Part shown: piece by piece, positions 7,977-16,964 of the stretch
Layout of the letters: the number at the start of each line of letters is the position of its first letter
Numbering within the stretch: the stretch's first letter is position 1
Source: Thermomicrobiales bacterium
Lineage (GTDB): Bacteria; Chloroflexota; Chloroflexia; Thermomicrobiales; CFX8
Reading direction: 5' to 3'
NCBI GenBank assembly: GCA_037045155.1
Contig: JBAOIG010000005.1
Location: 434,001 to 498,000 of the forward strand
Length of the DNA stretch: 64,000 nt
Position numbers and translations under genes: made by a program
Notes under the pieces: generated by a model
Database searches by the model: none
What the model was told of the DNA's origin: nothing
Seen by the model: only the letters and a program-made list of their open reading frames with translations

Positions 7977-8966
7977 ATGACTGAGCGCGCAAACTACGAC
8001 ACGTACGAGCTGGAGCGATTAGCTGCCGACGCCGAGGTCGGCGAGGTAATCGATGAGTCCGCGGAGCTCATCGACCAGGCGACCAGCGATGCTGTCTACC
8101 GATATTTCCGCGATGTCGGCGGTCACCGTCTTCTCTCGCACCAGGAGGAGATCGACCTGTCGCGCAAGGTGCGCGCGGGGCTGGAAGCGCGTCGCCTCCA
8201 GAGCGAGGAGATCGAGGTCGAGAATCTCGACCAGGTGCTGAAGGTGGCTCGCGAAGCGCGCGAGAAGTTGATCCGCCACAATCTGCGGCTGGTCGTCTCG
8301 ATCGCCAAGAAGTACCGCTCGAGCGGGCTTCCGCTGATCGACCTGATCCAGGAAGGCAACATCGGCCTGATGACGGCCGTCGAGCGCTACGACCCGGAGC
8401 TGGGATATCGGTTCAGCACGTATGCAACGTTCTGGATTCGTCAGGCCATTGGCCGGGCGGTCGCGAACCTGTCTCGCACAATCCGGGTCCCGGTGCACAT
8501 GCATGATCTGATCTCGAAGGTCCGTCGGACGGAGGCGCAGCTCGAGCAGAAGCTCGGTCGCCCGGCCACTGACGCCGAAGTTGCCAAGCAGCTCGATCTG
8601 GAGGTCGAGCGGGTCGTTCAGGCGCGCACGGCAATTCCGCGCACCTCATCGCTGGACAAGCCGATCGGCGAGGACGGGGAGTCGACCATCGGCGACCTGC
8701 TTCCGGATCCGGCCAGCGATCAGGTCGTCGAGGAGGCCGTCTCGAGCGCGATCCGCGACCAGATCCGTAAGTCGCTGGATCAGCTGACCGAGCGCGAGCG
8801 TGGCGTCCTGATGCTCCGTTTCGGGCTTGGTGGCCAGCACCCACAGACCCTGGCCGAGATCGCCGAGCATTACGGCATCAGCCGCGAGCGGGTTCGGCAG
8901 ATCGAGAAGGAAGCGCTTGCCAAGTTGCGCAAGAGCGACCTGATCGAGCTGGCCAGCGCAGCCTGA
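7977..8966 (+). CDS. RNA polymerase sigma factor, sigma-70 family (RpoD/SigA-like)
   Basis: A 329-residue primary-type (group 1 or 2) sigma factor without a long region 1.1. Region 1.2 is 'DAVYRYFRDVGGHRLLSHQE'. Region 2 contains 'LIDLIQEGNIGLMTAVERYD' and the -10-recognising 'GYRFSTYATFWIRQAIGRAV'. Region 3 begins 'TIRVPVHMHDLISKVRR'. Region 4 has 'LGGQHPQTLAEIAEHYGISR' and 'ERVRQIEKEALAKLR'. A strong ribosome site 'AGAAGGAG' precedes the ATG by five bases. It is transcribed from its own consensus promoter and ends at a strong hairpin terminator, so it is a single-gene unit. Whether it is the housekeeping factor or a close group 2 paralogue cannot be decided from this window. Confidence 0.95.
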   Translation: MTERANYDTYELERLAADAEVGEVIDESAELIDQATSDAVYRYFRDVGGHRLLSHQEEIDLSRKVRAGLEARRLQSEEIEVENLDQVLKVAREAREKLIRHNLRLVVSIAKKYRSSGLPLIDLIQEGNIGLMTAVERYDPELGYRFSTYATFWIRQAIGRAVANLSRTIRVPVHMHDLISKVRRTEAQLEQKLGRPATDAEVAKQLDLEVERVVQARTAIPRTSSLDKPIGEDGESTIGDLLPDPASDQVVEEAVSSAIRDQIRKSLDQLTERERGVLMLRFGLGGQHPQTLAEIAEHYGISRERVRQIEKEALAKLRKSDLIELASAA

Positions 8967-8991
8967 CGGCAGAGCGAATCTAAAGCAACCA

Positions 8992-9021
8992 AAGCCCGGG
9001 CGACCACATTCGCCCGGGCTT
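8992..9021 (+). terminator. Rho-independent-like terminator after the sigma gene
   Basis: A perfect 12-bp stem, AAGCCCGGGCGA (8992-9003) with its complement (9010-9021), closes a 6-nt loop 25 bp after the sigma stop. There is no strong T run after it. Being symmetric it may also serve the convergent acetyltransferase gene that ends at 9044. Confidence 0.75.
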
Positions 9022-9043
9022 CGTCATGTGTGTCGTCGCTCGC

Positions 9044-9526
9044 TCAGACGGTGAAATCGTGGAAGTGGAGATCATCGACCAGTTCGAGCGCAGGACGGTT
9101 GGCGGCAGTCAAGATCAGCTCGAGCGTCGCCTCGCCCCGGCCGGCGAGCGCGTTGACGCTCGACTGCGCAGTCGCCCGCGCCAGCCCACGCTGCTTCCAG
9201 GCACTGGCTGTCATCAGGATCGCCAGCAGTGGCGTTCCCTGGTAGCGGCTGATCAGGCATGCCGAAGCAAGCCCCTCAGGGCTAACCGCAACCATGCTGC
9301 AGTCCAGGATCGGTTCACCGTAGAGCCCGCCGAAGAACTTCTGCACTTCGAGCAACGCGCCATCGAGAGCCTCGTCAGACGAAGCCTGCAGTGCGCCACC
9401 ATAGGCGTCGACCATCAGCGCGGCGAGATCATCGGCATCATCGAACGTGACCGGACGAATGACGAGCGTCGAATCAACCGTCCTGGTTACGACCTCAGCG
9501 ACCAGGTGAGGGCGGGAGACTGGCAA
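9044..9526 (-). CDS. GNAT family N-acetyltransferase
   Basis: A 160-residue protein with the GNAT layout. 'TLVIRPVTFDDADDLAALMV' opens the domain, and the acetyl-CoA binding loop is 'ASAWKQRGLARATAQSSV'. The C-terminal strand 'ATLELILTAANRPALELV' follows. The start is a TTG at 9526 supported by 'AGAGGAAGG' about five bases before it; no ATG or GTG occurs before the conserved part. Substrate is unknown. It is convergent with the sigma gene and shares its terminator region. The MFS gene upstream ends about 75 bp before it, so the acetyltransferase may be the tail of that transcript. Confidence 0.75.
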   Translation of the reverse strand: MPVSRPHLVAEVVTRTVDSTLVIRPVTFDDADDLAALMVDAYGGALQASSDEALDGALLEVQKFFGGLYGEPILDCSMVAVSPEGLASACLISRYQGTPLLAILMTASAWKQRGLARATAQSSVNALAGRGEATLELILTAANRPALELVDDLHFHDFTV

Positions 9527-9599
9527 TCGACCTTCCTCTCACTGCCTGCGAGCGGTTGACCGGGGATCGTCGAACGGCAGGCGCGCGATCCGGGCCGCG

Positions 9600-10865
9600 T
9601 CATCCATCGGACACCTCCGACATCGCCGCGCCGGAAACAGTCCAGGCACGGCTACGTTCGACAAGAAAGGCAAGGGCCGACAGTGGCGCGGCAATGACGA
9701 ACCCTGCGACGAACGGCAACGCATGTCCGACGCCATAGAGCTGGCCGGCGGCGAGCGGCGCGGCGACATCGGCAACGCCAACCCCCATCTCGGCAGCGCC
9801 ATAGGCCCGCCCGCGGAGTCGTTCTGGCGTGACTTCTGCCACTGCCGCCGAGAGAAGCGACCAGACCGCGCTGAACGAATAGCGCAGCATATAGCCCAGG
9901 GCAACGAGCGCGACGTTGCCGGTGGCGATAAACAGGAGAAACGCAACTGCAATCAGCGCGAGCGTTACGCCTATACCAGTAAATGGCCTGGAAAGCGGCG
10001 GCCAGTGGCTGACGAGGAGCGCGAACCCGAACCCTGCCGCAGAGCCGATCGATCCGAGTGTCCCAATCGTGCCGAGGCTGTAGCCGCGTTGATCGTGCAG
10101 GAAGTTGGGCAAGAGCGTCGTCCCGACAAACACCAGCGGAACCAGCGCATGGAAGGCGAGGATGAGCCGCACCGGCCGGCTAGCAAGCAGTTCGCGGTAA
10201 CCAGGGCGGACACCGCCAGAAGGCGGGGCAGGCTTCGCCGTGGACGCCCCGAGGTCGTCGAGGAACAGGAGCATCGCCGCGCCGACAGCAAAACAGATCG
10301 CCGATAACGCGTAGACCAGACGAAAGCCGGCCAGCTCGGCCAACCAGCCGCCAACGGCCGGCCCGACCAGCATCCCGGCCGCAATCGACAGGTTGAAGAT
10401 ATAGGTATAGGCGCGTGTTCGCTCGCCCTCGGGAGCTGCGGTCGCGACGTAGGCCGAAACGGCCGGGATTGCCAGAGCTGACGCATCGAGCGCAATCGCG
10501 CCGACCATTGCATGCCACCAGACACTGGCCTGTGTGAGCACGAGAGCCCCGAGCACCGGCGACGCCATCGCCAGAACGACGATGCGCTTCAGCGAGCCAC
10601 GGTCGGCGATCACACCTGCCGGGAGTGCCAGAATCGTCCGCATGACGGCGCCAGCCCCGATGACCAGACCGATCTGGCCGGGGCTGGCGCCGAGGCTCTG
10701 GATAAACAGCGTCCAGATCGCAATCTGGAGCGCAAACCCCAGCCCCCAGACGAGATGGCTCCAGAAGAGCAGGCCGTTATTTCGGCCAAGCCCGAGATCG
10801 GCTCGCCTCCAGCGCGATCCAGTTGGCGGGTCCGCGATGTCGTGATTCACCGCGGCAGTGTACAT
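9600..10865 (-). CDS. MFS transporter
   Basis: A major facilitator of about 421 residues with twelve likely helices. The loop 2-3 motif is 'ALPAGVIADRGSLKRIVVLA' (GxxADRxxxk/r type), repeated in weaker form in the second half, and 'RGRAYGAAEMGVGVADVAAP' resembles drug-efflux members. The start is uncertain: the ATG at 10865 has no clear ribosome site and a GTG five codons later at 10850 is possible. The frame stays open to 11228, but that upstream part is a shadow of the neighbouring MFS gene. It lies 29 bp after that gene, in the same direction, as the last member of a block of three exporters and two DUF4097 proteins. Confidence 0.85.
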   Translation of the reverse strand: MYTAAVNHDIADPPTGSRWRRADLGLGRNNGLLFWSHLVWGLGFALQIAIWTLFIQSLGASPGQIGLVIGAGAVMRTILALPAGVIADRGSLKRIVVLAMASPVLGALVLTQASVWWHAMVGAIALDASALAIPAVSAYVATAAPEGERTRAYTYIFNLSIAAGMLVGPAVGGWLAELAGFRLVYALSAICFAVGAAMLLFLDDLGASTAKPAPPSGGVRPGYRELLASRPVRLILAFHALVPLVFVGTTLLPNFLHDQRGYSLGTIGTLGSIGSAAGFGFALLVSHWPPLSRPFTGIGVTLALIAVAFLLFIATGNVALVALGYMLRYSFSAVWSLLSAAVAEVTPERLRGRAYGAAEMGVGVADVAAPLAAGQLYGVGHALPFVAGFVIAAPLSALAFLVERSRAWTVSGAAMSEVSDG

Positions 10866-10894
10866 GTCACGATCGGCGTCGTCGCGGCCGAACG

Positions 10895-12187
10895 CTAACG
10901 CGTGACTACCCGGGTGGCCACAGACACGTTGCGAAACTCCGGGTTCGCCAGCGCCGAGATCGCCACCAGCGTGAATACCGCCGCGATCGCCGCCATGACG
11001 AGCGTCACTGCGACGCTGTCGAGGACGAGACCGGCAATCACGACACCGACCGGCGATGCAATCGAGATCATCGCCATCAGGCTCGAGTTGACGCGCCCGA
11101 GCAGACTCTCCGGCACTCGTTCCTGGAGAATGACCATCATGATCGTGTTCATCGGGCCGTTCGCCAGACCGAGCACTGCCGCGCCAGCCACGCTCAGCGT
11201 GATCGCCGACGACCATGGCAGTATCCATAGGCCAGCGGCCATCACGACCAGCCCGCCCAGCAACCAGACCACCCGCGAGACGCGCGGCCCAACCGCGCCA
11301 AGGACCAGGGTGCCGACCAGCGAGCCGCCGCCGAAGCCGGCGATTATCAGACCCAGAACCCGTGGGTCGTTGAACACTTCCTTGGCATAGACAGGCAGGA
11401 CGACCGCGAATAGCGCGCTGAACAGGAAGTTCGCGACGACCGCGACGCGGACAACCGCGGACAGGAAGCGGTCGTGAATGACCAACCGCACCCCGGCAAG
11501 CGCCTCGCGGAGCATGCCTTCGCCTCCCGGTTCCGTTGCGATACCCTCTTCCGCGGATCGCTTCCAGGGAATCAGCGCGCCGATCAGAAGCGCCGAGACG
11601 GCAAACGAGGCGGCATCAACGTAGAGGACGGTGGTTGCGCCGAGAAGGGACATCAGCACGCCAGCGGCCAATGGGCCGGCGATCATCGCGACCGAGCTCG
11701 CCACCTGCATGCCGGCGTTCGCGGTCTCCAGAGACGCGCCCGAGCGCGCCGCCAGCCGGGGGATCATCGACTGACGAGCCGCGGAGCCAGGGATATCGAG
11801 GAGCGCCCCGATGAACACGAGGATGAGAAGTTGCCAGAATCGCAGCAGGCCAAGCAGATGGAGCGTCGGGATAATCGCGACCGTGACGCCACTCAGAATA
11901 TCGCTGACAACGCTGGCGTGCTTGAAGCCGACGCGATCGACGATCAGCCCACCAGCCATGCCGGCCAGCACAACCGGCAGGAGTGACGCGAACGCTACCA
12001 GCCCGGTGCGCGCGGCGCTTCCGGTCGTCACATAGACGAACCAGGGGATAACCAGTGCCGTGAGCGAGTTACCCGTCAGCGAGATGCCGCCGGCGAGCAC
12101 GAGCATCGGGATTGCCAACCGGTCGCGCCGGTTCGGCGATCCCGCCAGCGCACTGTCCAGATCTTCGCGGTCCTGAATGATCGTCAC
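10895..12187 (-). CDS. MFS transporter, enterobactin-exporter/MFS_3-like
   Basis: About 430 residues with twelve predicted helices. 'PMLVLAGGISLTGNSLTALV' opens helix 1, and 'GGLIVDRVGFKHASVVSDI' is the cytoplasmic loop motif. The layout is that of the MFS_3 'transmembrane secretion effector' group, which exports small molecules or drugs. GTG codons at 12190 and 12187 are the likely start, immediately after the stop of the DUF4097 gene at 12201; the frame extends to 12292 only as overlap. A paralogue of the same group occurs at 14615-15880 in the same block. Confidence 0.88.
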   Translation of the reverse strand: MTIIQDREDLDSALAGSPNRRDRLAIPMLVLAGGISLTGNSLTALVIPWFVYVTTGSAARTGLVAFASLLPVVLAGMAGGLIVDRVGFKHASVVSDILSGVTVAIIPTLHLLGLLRFWQLLILVFIGALLDIPGSAARQSMIPRLAARSGASLETANAGMQVASSVAMIAGPLAAGVLMSLLGATTVLYVDAASFAVSALLIGALIPWKRSAEEGIATEPGGEGMLREALAGVRLVIHDRFLSAVVRVAVVANFLFSALFAVVLPVYAKEVFNDPRVLGLIIAGFGGGSLVGTLVLGAVGPRVSRVVWLLGGLVVMAAGLWILPWSSAITLSVAGAAVLGLANGPMNTIMMVILQERVPESLLGRVNSSLMAMISIASPVGVVIAGLVLDSVAVTLVMAAIAAVFTLVAISALANPEFRNVSVATRVVTR

Positions 12188-12200
12188 CACGTCTCTCAAC

Positions 12201-13700
12201 CTACCGCTCGGCCCGGTCGCCGCGGTCCGTGCCGAGCGCCTTGAGCATCTGATCTGCCTCGCTGACGCTGACTTCTCCGCGCGAAAGCGCATCGAGAATG
12301 GCGCGCATCTGCTGCTCGCCCGTCAGCACTCGCACGCGGGTCGTCGTCGCTTCGGGCTGCCCGGGGCTGGCAACTGTCGGCAGATCGGGCTGGTCTGGCG
12401 GAACTGGTGGGGACGGCGGGACCAGCGGTTCCGGCACGCGAGGTGGCGAAACGCTGCGTCGCGCGTTCCGAGGCAGACGGACGCGGATATCACCACGCTC
12501 TGCCTTGAGCCGCAGATCGATTCGCTCGGTCGCCGACGGATCAGAGACGCCGACATAGCGTTGGGTGGCTCCGCGTGGGCCGGGGCGAGCGACGCTGACG
12601 AGTGGGATATCGGAGTGAATCTCGCCGCCAGCGATCAGCGCCTCGACGCGGACCGGCACACCCCCCGGAAGGTCGAACGAGATATCGCCGGAGCCGGTCT
12701 CAGCCGAGAAGGAAGTGACACTCGCCGCCTCGTCGTTGCTGAAATGCACACCACTATCTCCCGCGACGAACGACATCCCGCCTTTCATGATGCGCAGGCC
12801 AGCGTCTCCCGCTTCCATCTCGAAGCCGGGTCTCGAGATCCGGAGCCCTTTGTCGGTGGCCGAGAACGCCACGCCCTTCGAGCGCAGGATGCGCGAGACG
12901 AGGCTCTGGTCACCTCCCCCCGGGCTCCACTCCGCATGGCCCGGCAAGAGCAGCTCGGCGCTCGATATGATGTCGCCACGCCCGACCTCAACCGCCATAC
13001 CGACAAGACTGCCGTTGTGGATGATCACGTCGCCACTGCCGATCTTGGCGACGACGGTCTGGTGGCGTGGACGCGTTACCGCGACATCACCGCTACCGCT
13101 CTTGATCGTCAGACTACCGGCCGAGTCAGAGACCGCGAAATCACCACTGCCGAGCTTGACCGTCAGGCTGCCGCCGACAGTCTCACAGTGGACGTCTCCC
13201 TTGCCGACAGACACCACCAGTTCGCCGATCATCGTGCTGGCGTGGATATCACCCGCGCCAGCGTTGATCGCGACACTGCCACTGCGATTGGACAGGCGCA
13301 CGTCTCCCTTGCCGACGCTGTACTCCAGCGAGCCGGTTCCGCCGTCGACACGCGTATCGCCCTGGCCATGCTTGAGATCGACGCTTCCGTTCAGCCCACT
13401 CAGGTAGAGTTCGCCTCGCTCGACGCTCCCCGAGATCGGCGGGCATCCCGAGGCAGGGACGGTCAATGTCGGCGGCCGGCCGCCCGAGCGCCGACCCTTC
13501 TGATAGACGACGATCTCATCCGCCTCGCGAATCAGCGAGATTCCGTTGCCGCCTCCGTCTGCCGACAGGAACACCTGACCAACCATAGCCGGGTCGGCGA
13601 CAATCGACAGATCGGTTTGCTCGCAATCCAGCCGTATGCGGCTGACTCCCTCGAGCGCGCCGGGAACATCGCCGGTAGTGGTCTCGTCATTCTGTGCCAT
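12201..13700 (-). CDS. DUF4097 beta-strand-repeat protein with C-terminal SHOCT-like helix pair
   Basis: A 499-residue protein whose middle is a long series of short beta-strand repeats of the form 'GSGDFAVSDSAGSLTIKSGS' and 'GKGDVHCETVGGSLTVKLGS', about nine units between residues 60 and 270, typical of DUF4097 (toastrack-like) folds. A proline-rich linker at about 420-450 precedes a C-terminal 'MRAILDALSRGEVSVSEADQ' segment resembling the SHOCT-like domain found in YvlB/LiaX-type proteins. No signal peptide or membrane helix is visible. In Firmicutes, DUF4097 proteins take part in envelope stress signalling; here that is only an analogy. It lies between two MFS genes and next to a second DUF4097-like gene. 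Confidence 0.75.
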   Translation of the reverse strand: MAQNDETTTGDVPGALEGVSRIRLDCEQTDLSIVADPAMVGQVFLSADGGGNGISLIREADEIVVYQKGRRSGGRPPTLTVPASGCPPISGSVERGELYLSGLNGSVDLKHGQGDTRVDGGTGSLEYSVGKGDVRLSNRSGSVAINAGAGDIHASTMIGELVVSVGKGDVHCETVGGSLTVKLGSGDFAVSDSAGSLTIKSGSGDVAVTRPRHQTVVAKIGSGDVIIHNGSLVGMAVEVGRGDIISSAELLLPGHAEWSPGGGDQSLVSRILRSKGVAFSATDKGLRISRPGFEMEAGDAGLRIMKGGMSFVAGDSGVHFSNDEAASVTSFSAETGSGDISFDLPGGVPVRVEALIAGGEIHSDIPLVSVARPGPRGATQRYVGVSDPSATERIDLRLKAERGDIRVRLPRNARRSVSPPRVPEPLVPPSPPVPPDQPDLPTVASPGQPEATTTRVRVLTGEQQMRAILDALSRGEVSVSEADQMLKALGTDRGDRAER

Positions 13701-13772
13701 TGTGGCTACCCTCGAATCCTCTCGCGGCTCCTGCGTCAGCCCGGAGATTTCCGCACATCGGATAACGCATCA

Positions 13773-14564
13773 TCACGGGTTCGCCTCGATCACGATCGAC
13801 CCGACCGCGGTCGAGACATCGAGCCGCATCACCGGAGCGCCGGCAGGCGCATCGCGACGCCAGCCGCCACGGCCGGCAGCCAGACCCGATACAGCGACGC
13901 GACCCAGTCCGGTTGAGCCGTGGAGCTCGATGCCGATCCCGTCCGGCAATCGGACATCGATCGAGCCGGTCGCAACATGCAGCCGGACGGTAACATCACA
14001 TCCCCACAACCCACGCAAGTCGGCCTTCAACCTGCCGGCCCCGCTGCTGACTTCGAGTGATGTCAGTGCCGCGTATCGGCCCGTGAAGTTGAGGGCAAGG
14101 CTGCCGGTAGCCGATTCGACCCGCGCACGGCGCAGATCGCGATGATCACCAGCCAGTCTGAGGGACGTCGAGCCAGTCGCGCGATCGAGCACCAACGACT
14201 GGAGCATGACGGATGAGAGATCGAATCGCCCATCGCCTGTCGTCTGAACGATCATCAGATCCAGCGGCGTCGTATCGGATAGCGCGATATCCCACTCGTT
14301 ACGACCAGAACCGCCCGACATACGAATCGGACGAGGCTGGCGAATAGCGAGGCGACCGACACCCTCCGCCTCGTCGTAATCAATGACAGGCTCGAGATCC
14401 GGCGCGTAGCGAAATGCTCCGTCAACTAGCGCGTCGGCGCCGCCGGCTACTCGCAGAGTCCCGACATTCATCTCGACCCGGGCTTCGACCCGGCTGGCGA
14501 GCCCGACCGGGATCGTGCGGCGCGTGAATTGCTCGTTCTGTTGACGCGAGTGAGTGAAGATCAT
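13773..14564 (-). CDS. DUF4097-like beta-helical protein
   Basis: A 263-residue protein of repeating beta-strands: 'VEMNVGTLRVAGGADALVDG', 'VESATGSLALNFTGRYAALT', 'VSSGAGRLKADLRGLWGCDV' and 'HVATGSIDVRLPDGIGIELH'. The pattern of alternating hydrophobic residues with conserved Gly matches the LiaF/DUF4097 toastrack fold. It is a likely relative of the 499-residue neighbour but lacks the SHOCT-like tail. The ATG at 14564 is chosen because 'AAGGAG' lies five bases upstream. No transport signal is seen, so it may act in the cytoplasm or be exported by an unknown route. Confidence 0.7.
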   Translation of the reverse strand: MIFTHSRQQNEQFTRRTIPVGLASRVEARVEMNVGTLRVAGGADALVDGAFRYAPDLEPVIDYDEAEGVGRLAIRQPRPIRMSGGSGRNEWDIALSDTTPLDLMIVQTTGDGRFDLSSVMLQSLVLDRATGSTSLRLAGDHRDLRRARVESATGSLALNFTGRYAALTSLEVSSGAGRLKADLRGLWGCDVTVRLHVATGSIDVRLPDGIGIELHGSTGLGRVAVSGLAAGRGGWRRDAPAGAPVMRLDVSTAVGSIVIEANP

Positions 14565-14614
14565 GTCGTCTCCTTGTCTACGGACACTATCAGGGCGCAC
14601 GTGAAGGTGCGTGT

Positions 14615-15880
14615 TCATGGCGCGACCGCGTCTTCGTGGAGGCGCGACTCATCGAGGCGGTTCAGCGTCGGGAGAAACAGCATTCCGATTGCGAGGAGTT
14701 GGGAGGCCACCGCGATGCCGGCGATCGTGCCGCGCAAGCCGAAGCGCTCGATAGCGAACCCGGCCGCCAGCATGCCCATCGGCGCTGCGACCTGTGAGAT
14801 CGCCGAGAAGGTGCTGAACACACGACCCCGGAGCTCCTGGGGGATACGCTCGTGGCGGACCGTCACCAACAGCGGGTTGAGTGGTCCGGCGGCCATGGCG
14901 CCAACGACAGCTCCGGCCATGATGATCGACAGGTTCGCCGAGAAGAGCAGAACCCAGACCACTATCGTCGAGAACATGTATCCGGCGATCCAGACCGGCC
15001 GGCGCGGGAATCGATATCCCAACGTGCCATAGAGTGCCGCGCCGATCAGAGCGCCAAGGCCAAATGCCCCGGCCAGCAGTCCCAGGCGAGTGGCGTCATT
15101 CCAGGTTTGCTTGACGAAGACTGGCAGGACGACGGAGGTGAGCGGGCTGTTAACCAGGTTGGAGATAGCCAGGCCGGCCGCCAGCGTCAGCAGCACGTCG
15201 TCGTTGCGCAGGAAGCGCAGGCCAGCCTTCAGATCCTCGGCGTATCGCGTCGTGACGCTGGGTCGCGGCGGGAACAATCGCGCAGGAACCGCCAGCGCGA
15301 CAGCGAGCGCCGACACGACGAAGGTCAGCGAGTCGATCATCAGGACATTGTCCGCGCCCATGAACGCGATCAACAGACCTGCGACCGGAGGCGCAACGAG
15401 CAATGCGGCAAACTGCGTGCCCTCGAAGGCAGCGTTGACCGGCTCGAGGCGGGAGCGGGCAAGGCCTGCGAGCTCCGGTATCATCGAGCGTCGCGCAGTC
15501 AGGCCAGGGATCGCCAGTAGCTCGGCGAAGAACACCAGCACAAGCAGCTCCCAGAATGCCAGGCCGACGGTGTGATGCAGGATCGGGATGAGCACGATCG
15601 AGACGCCGCTGACGAGATCGGCCGCGATGCTGACGCGCCGATAGCCGACGCGGTCGACGAGCGCGCCACCGAAGACGCCCATCAGAAAGCCGGGGAGGCC
15701 GATGACGAAGGCTGTAATCCCCATCTTCCCAGCACTGCCGGTCGTCTCCAGGACGAACCAGGGGAGCGCAACCCAGGTCAGCATGCTGCCGATCAGCGAT
15801 ATGGCGTTGCCGCCGAGGAAGGCGAACACCGGCAGGCGGGCTGGCGCGGCGGCGCGCGGCATCGTGGCGTCGGTTGCCAT
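14615..15880 (-). CDS. MFS transporter, MFS_3-like
   Basis: A 421-residue exporter with twelve predicted helices. It opens 'FLGGNAISLIGSMLTWVALP' and carries the loop motif 'GGALVDRVGYRRVSIAADLV'. Close in layout to the product at 10895-12187 (shared 'ETTGSAGKMGITAFV' versus 'TTGSAARTGLVAFA' style and 'IPGLTARRSMIPEL' versus 'IPGSAARQSMIPRL'), so the two are paralogues by local duplication. It follows the DUF2089 regulator by 14 bp and is probably co-transcribed from the promoter at 16313-16341. Likely drug or metabolite efflux across the cytoplasmic membrane. Confidence 0.9.
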   Translation of the reverse strand: MATDATMPRAAAPARLPVFAFLGGNAISLIGSMLTWVALPWFVLETTGSAGKMGITAFVIGLPGFLMGVFGGALVDRVGYRRVSIAADLVSGVSIVLIPILHHTVGLAFWELLVLVFFAELLAIPGLTARRSMIPELAGLARSRLEPVNAAFEGTQFAALLVAPPVAGLLIAFMGADNVLMIDSLTFVVSALAVALAVPARLFPPRPSVTTRYAEDLKAGLRFLRNDDVLLTLAAGLAISNLVNSPLTSVVLPVFVKQTWNDATRLGLLAGAFGLGALIGAALYGTLGYRFPRRPVWIAGYMFSTIVVWVLLFSANLSIIMAGAVVGAMAAGPLNPLLVTVRHERIPQELRGRVFSTFSAISQVAAPMGMLAAGFAIERFGLRGTIAGIAVASQLLAIGMLFLPTLNRLDESRLHEDAVAP

Positions 15881-15894
15881 CGTCCTGCTCGCGA

Positions 15895-16290
15895 TCAGGC
15901 CTCGCCGGCCAACCGGCGAAGCAACGCCATGCCGTCGTCGGGTGACAGGCGGCCATCGGCGACACGGGTGAGGATCTCGTCGCGATCGAGCTGCTTCGAC
16001 TCGGCCGGCGTCGATCCGCTCTCCGCGGCGAACGCGGCGATCAGGTCGTCGAGCTTGGCGCGAACAGTCGGGTAGGACACACCGAGCGCGCGCTCGACAT
16101 CGGACAGGTTGCCACGGCTCATCACGAAGAGTCGCAAGAACGCCTGCTGCTCACTGTTCAGCCGCAACGACGGGGCAACCTCTGGCGCGCTGAAGCTGCC
16201 CCGGATCTGAATATCACAGGCCGGGCAGTACAGCTCGCGAATGATGAGCTCACCATCGCATGAGGGGCAGGTATTGATTGTTCTCGACAT
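15895..16290 (-). CDS. DUF2089-family regulator (zinc ribbon plus HTH)
   Basis: A 131-residue protein. The N-terminal zinc ribbon has CPSC and CPAC pairs ('NTCPSCDGELIIRELYCPAC'). A helix-turn-helix of the DUF2089 type follows ('FLRLFVMSRGNLSDVERALG' then 'VSYPTVRAKLDDLI'). The tail 'ILTRVADGRLSPDDGMALLR' resembles the SHOCT-like tail of the DUF4097 protein at 12201-13700. The ATG at 16290 follows a strong 'GAAGGAGGAGAG' site. DUF2089 proteins commonly sit next to DUF4097 genes, and this is the first gene of such a block, so it is the probable local regulator. Confidence 0.85.
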   Translation of the reverse strand: MSRTINTCPSCDGELIIRELYCPACDIQIRGSFSAPEVAPSLRLNSEQQAFLRLFVMSRGNLSDVERALGVSYPTVRAKLDDLIAAFAAESGSTPAESKQLDRDEILTRVADGRLSPDDGMALLRRLAGEA

Positions 16291-16312
16291 GGTTCTCTCC
16301 TCCTTCGCCAGT

Positions 16313-16341
16313 ATCCTAGCGTGTTGGAGAACCGATGTCAA
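16313..16341 (-). promoter_or_regulatory. Sigma-70-type promoter of the DUF2089/MFS/DUF4097 block
   Basis: On the minus strand a perfect TTGACA (16336-16341), a 17-nt spacer and TAGGAT (16313-16318) lie 22 bp before the DUF2089 start codon. The close spacing means a very short leader. An AT-richer stretch lies just upstream (16341-16372). Confidence 0.7.
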
Positions 16342-16380
16342 TAGACTGTGTACTGATTCTTATCAATCACTCCGGAATAG

Positions 16381-16872
16381 TTACCGTCGTCGTGGGACCG
16401 ACTCTCCAGTGGTTGACAACAAGGCCAGTTGCCGGGAGTCTGGTCGCTCCGGCGGCTGCGTGCCGTCGCGCCGATCGAAGAAGGCGCGGAGCAGCGCCCG
16501 CAGGACGGCCAGGTCGCGGGGATCGAGTTCCGGGAGTCGGCGCAAGTAGAGAAGCAGCTCGGGGTCGTCCAGCCCATCTCCGATCGCGTCGAGCGTCACG
16601 TCGCCGGGCAGAGCCAGTCCGGCGGCCGCGTAGAGCTCGGTCCACGATCGACCCATTGCGCCACAAACGCGGGTCAGCACATCCAGGCCCGGCCGGCCGG
16701 GCAGGCCGCGCTCCAGTCGCGAGAGATAGCCCCGGCTGATGCCGGCGCGCCCAGCCAGCTCGTCCTGCGTCCAGTCCAGATCACGCCGCCAGCGCGTCAG
16801 CACTGGCCCAAGCACCCGACCGGTGGGGTCGGCGCCATCGAAGATGAACGATCGTGCCATCGGACCCACCAT
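16381..16872 (-). CDS. XRE-type helix-turn-helix regulator
   Basis: A 163-residue protein with an N-terminal HTH_3/XRE domain at about residues 23-80: 'LDWTQDELAGRAGISRGYLS' and 'RLERGLPGRPGLDVLTRVCG'. The rest is helical ('DDPELLLYLRRLPELDPRDL') and may bind a ligand or dimerise; this is not a named domain that I recognise. Starts at 16872 or, more likely, at the second ATG 16860 after 'GGTGGG' are possible. It ends close to the promoter of the DUF2089 block and is divergent from the acetyltransferase at 16965. Confidence 0.85.
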   Translation of the reverse strand: MVGPMARSFIFDGADPTGRVLGPVLTRWRRDLDWTQDELAGRAGISRGYLSRLERGLPGRPGLDVLTRVCGAMGRSWTELYAAAGLALPGDVTLDAIGDGLDDPELLLYLRRLPELDPRDLAVLRALLRAFFDRRDGTQPPERPDSRQLALLSTTGESVPRRR

Positions 16873-16964
16873 CCCTCAGCCTGCGAAATCGACACGCTCA
16901 TCCTACTCGACGCGGAGCGCGGCTATACTCCCTGCCGGCCACCGAGGACGAAAGGGGATGAGCG

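Noticed and set aside
9926..11230. Several long frames antisense and in shifted phase over the two MFS genes
   Set aside because: They lack membrane helices and family resemblance; the minus-strand transporters account for the coding signal.
12177..13916. Plus-strand open frame of 579 codons
   Set aside because: It is antisense to the DUF4097 gene, whose repeats and conserved composition are on the minus strand; the plus reading shows no family resemblance.
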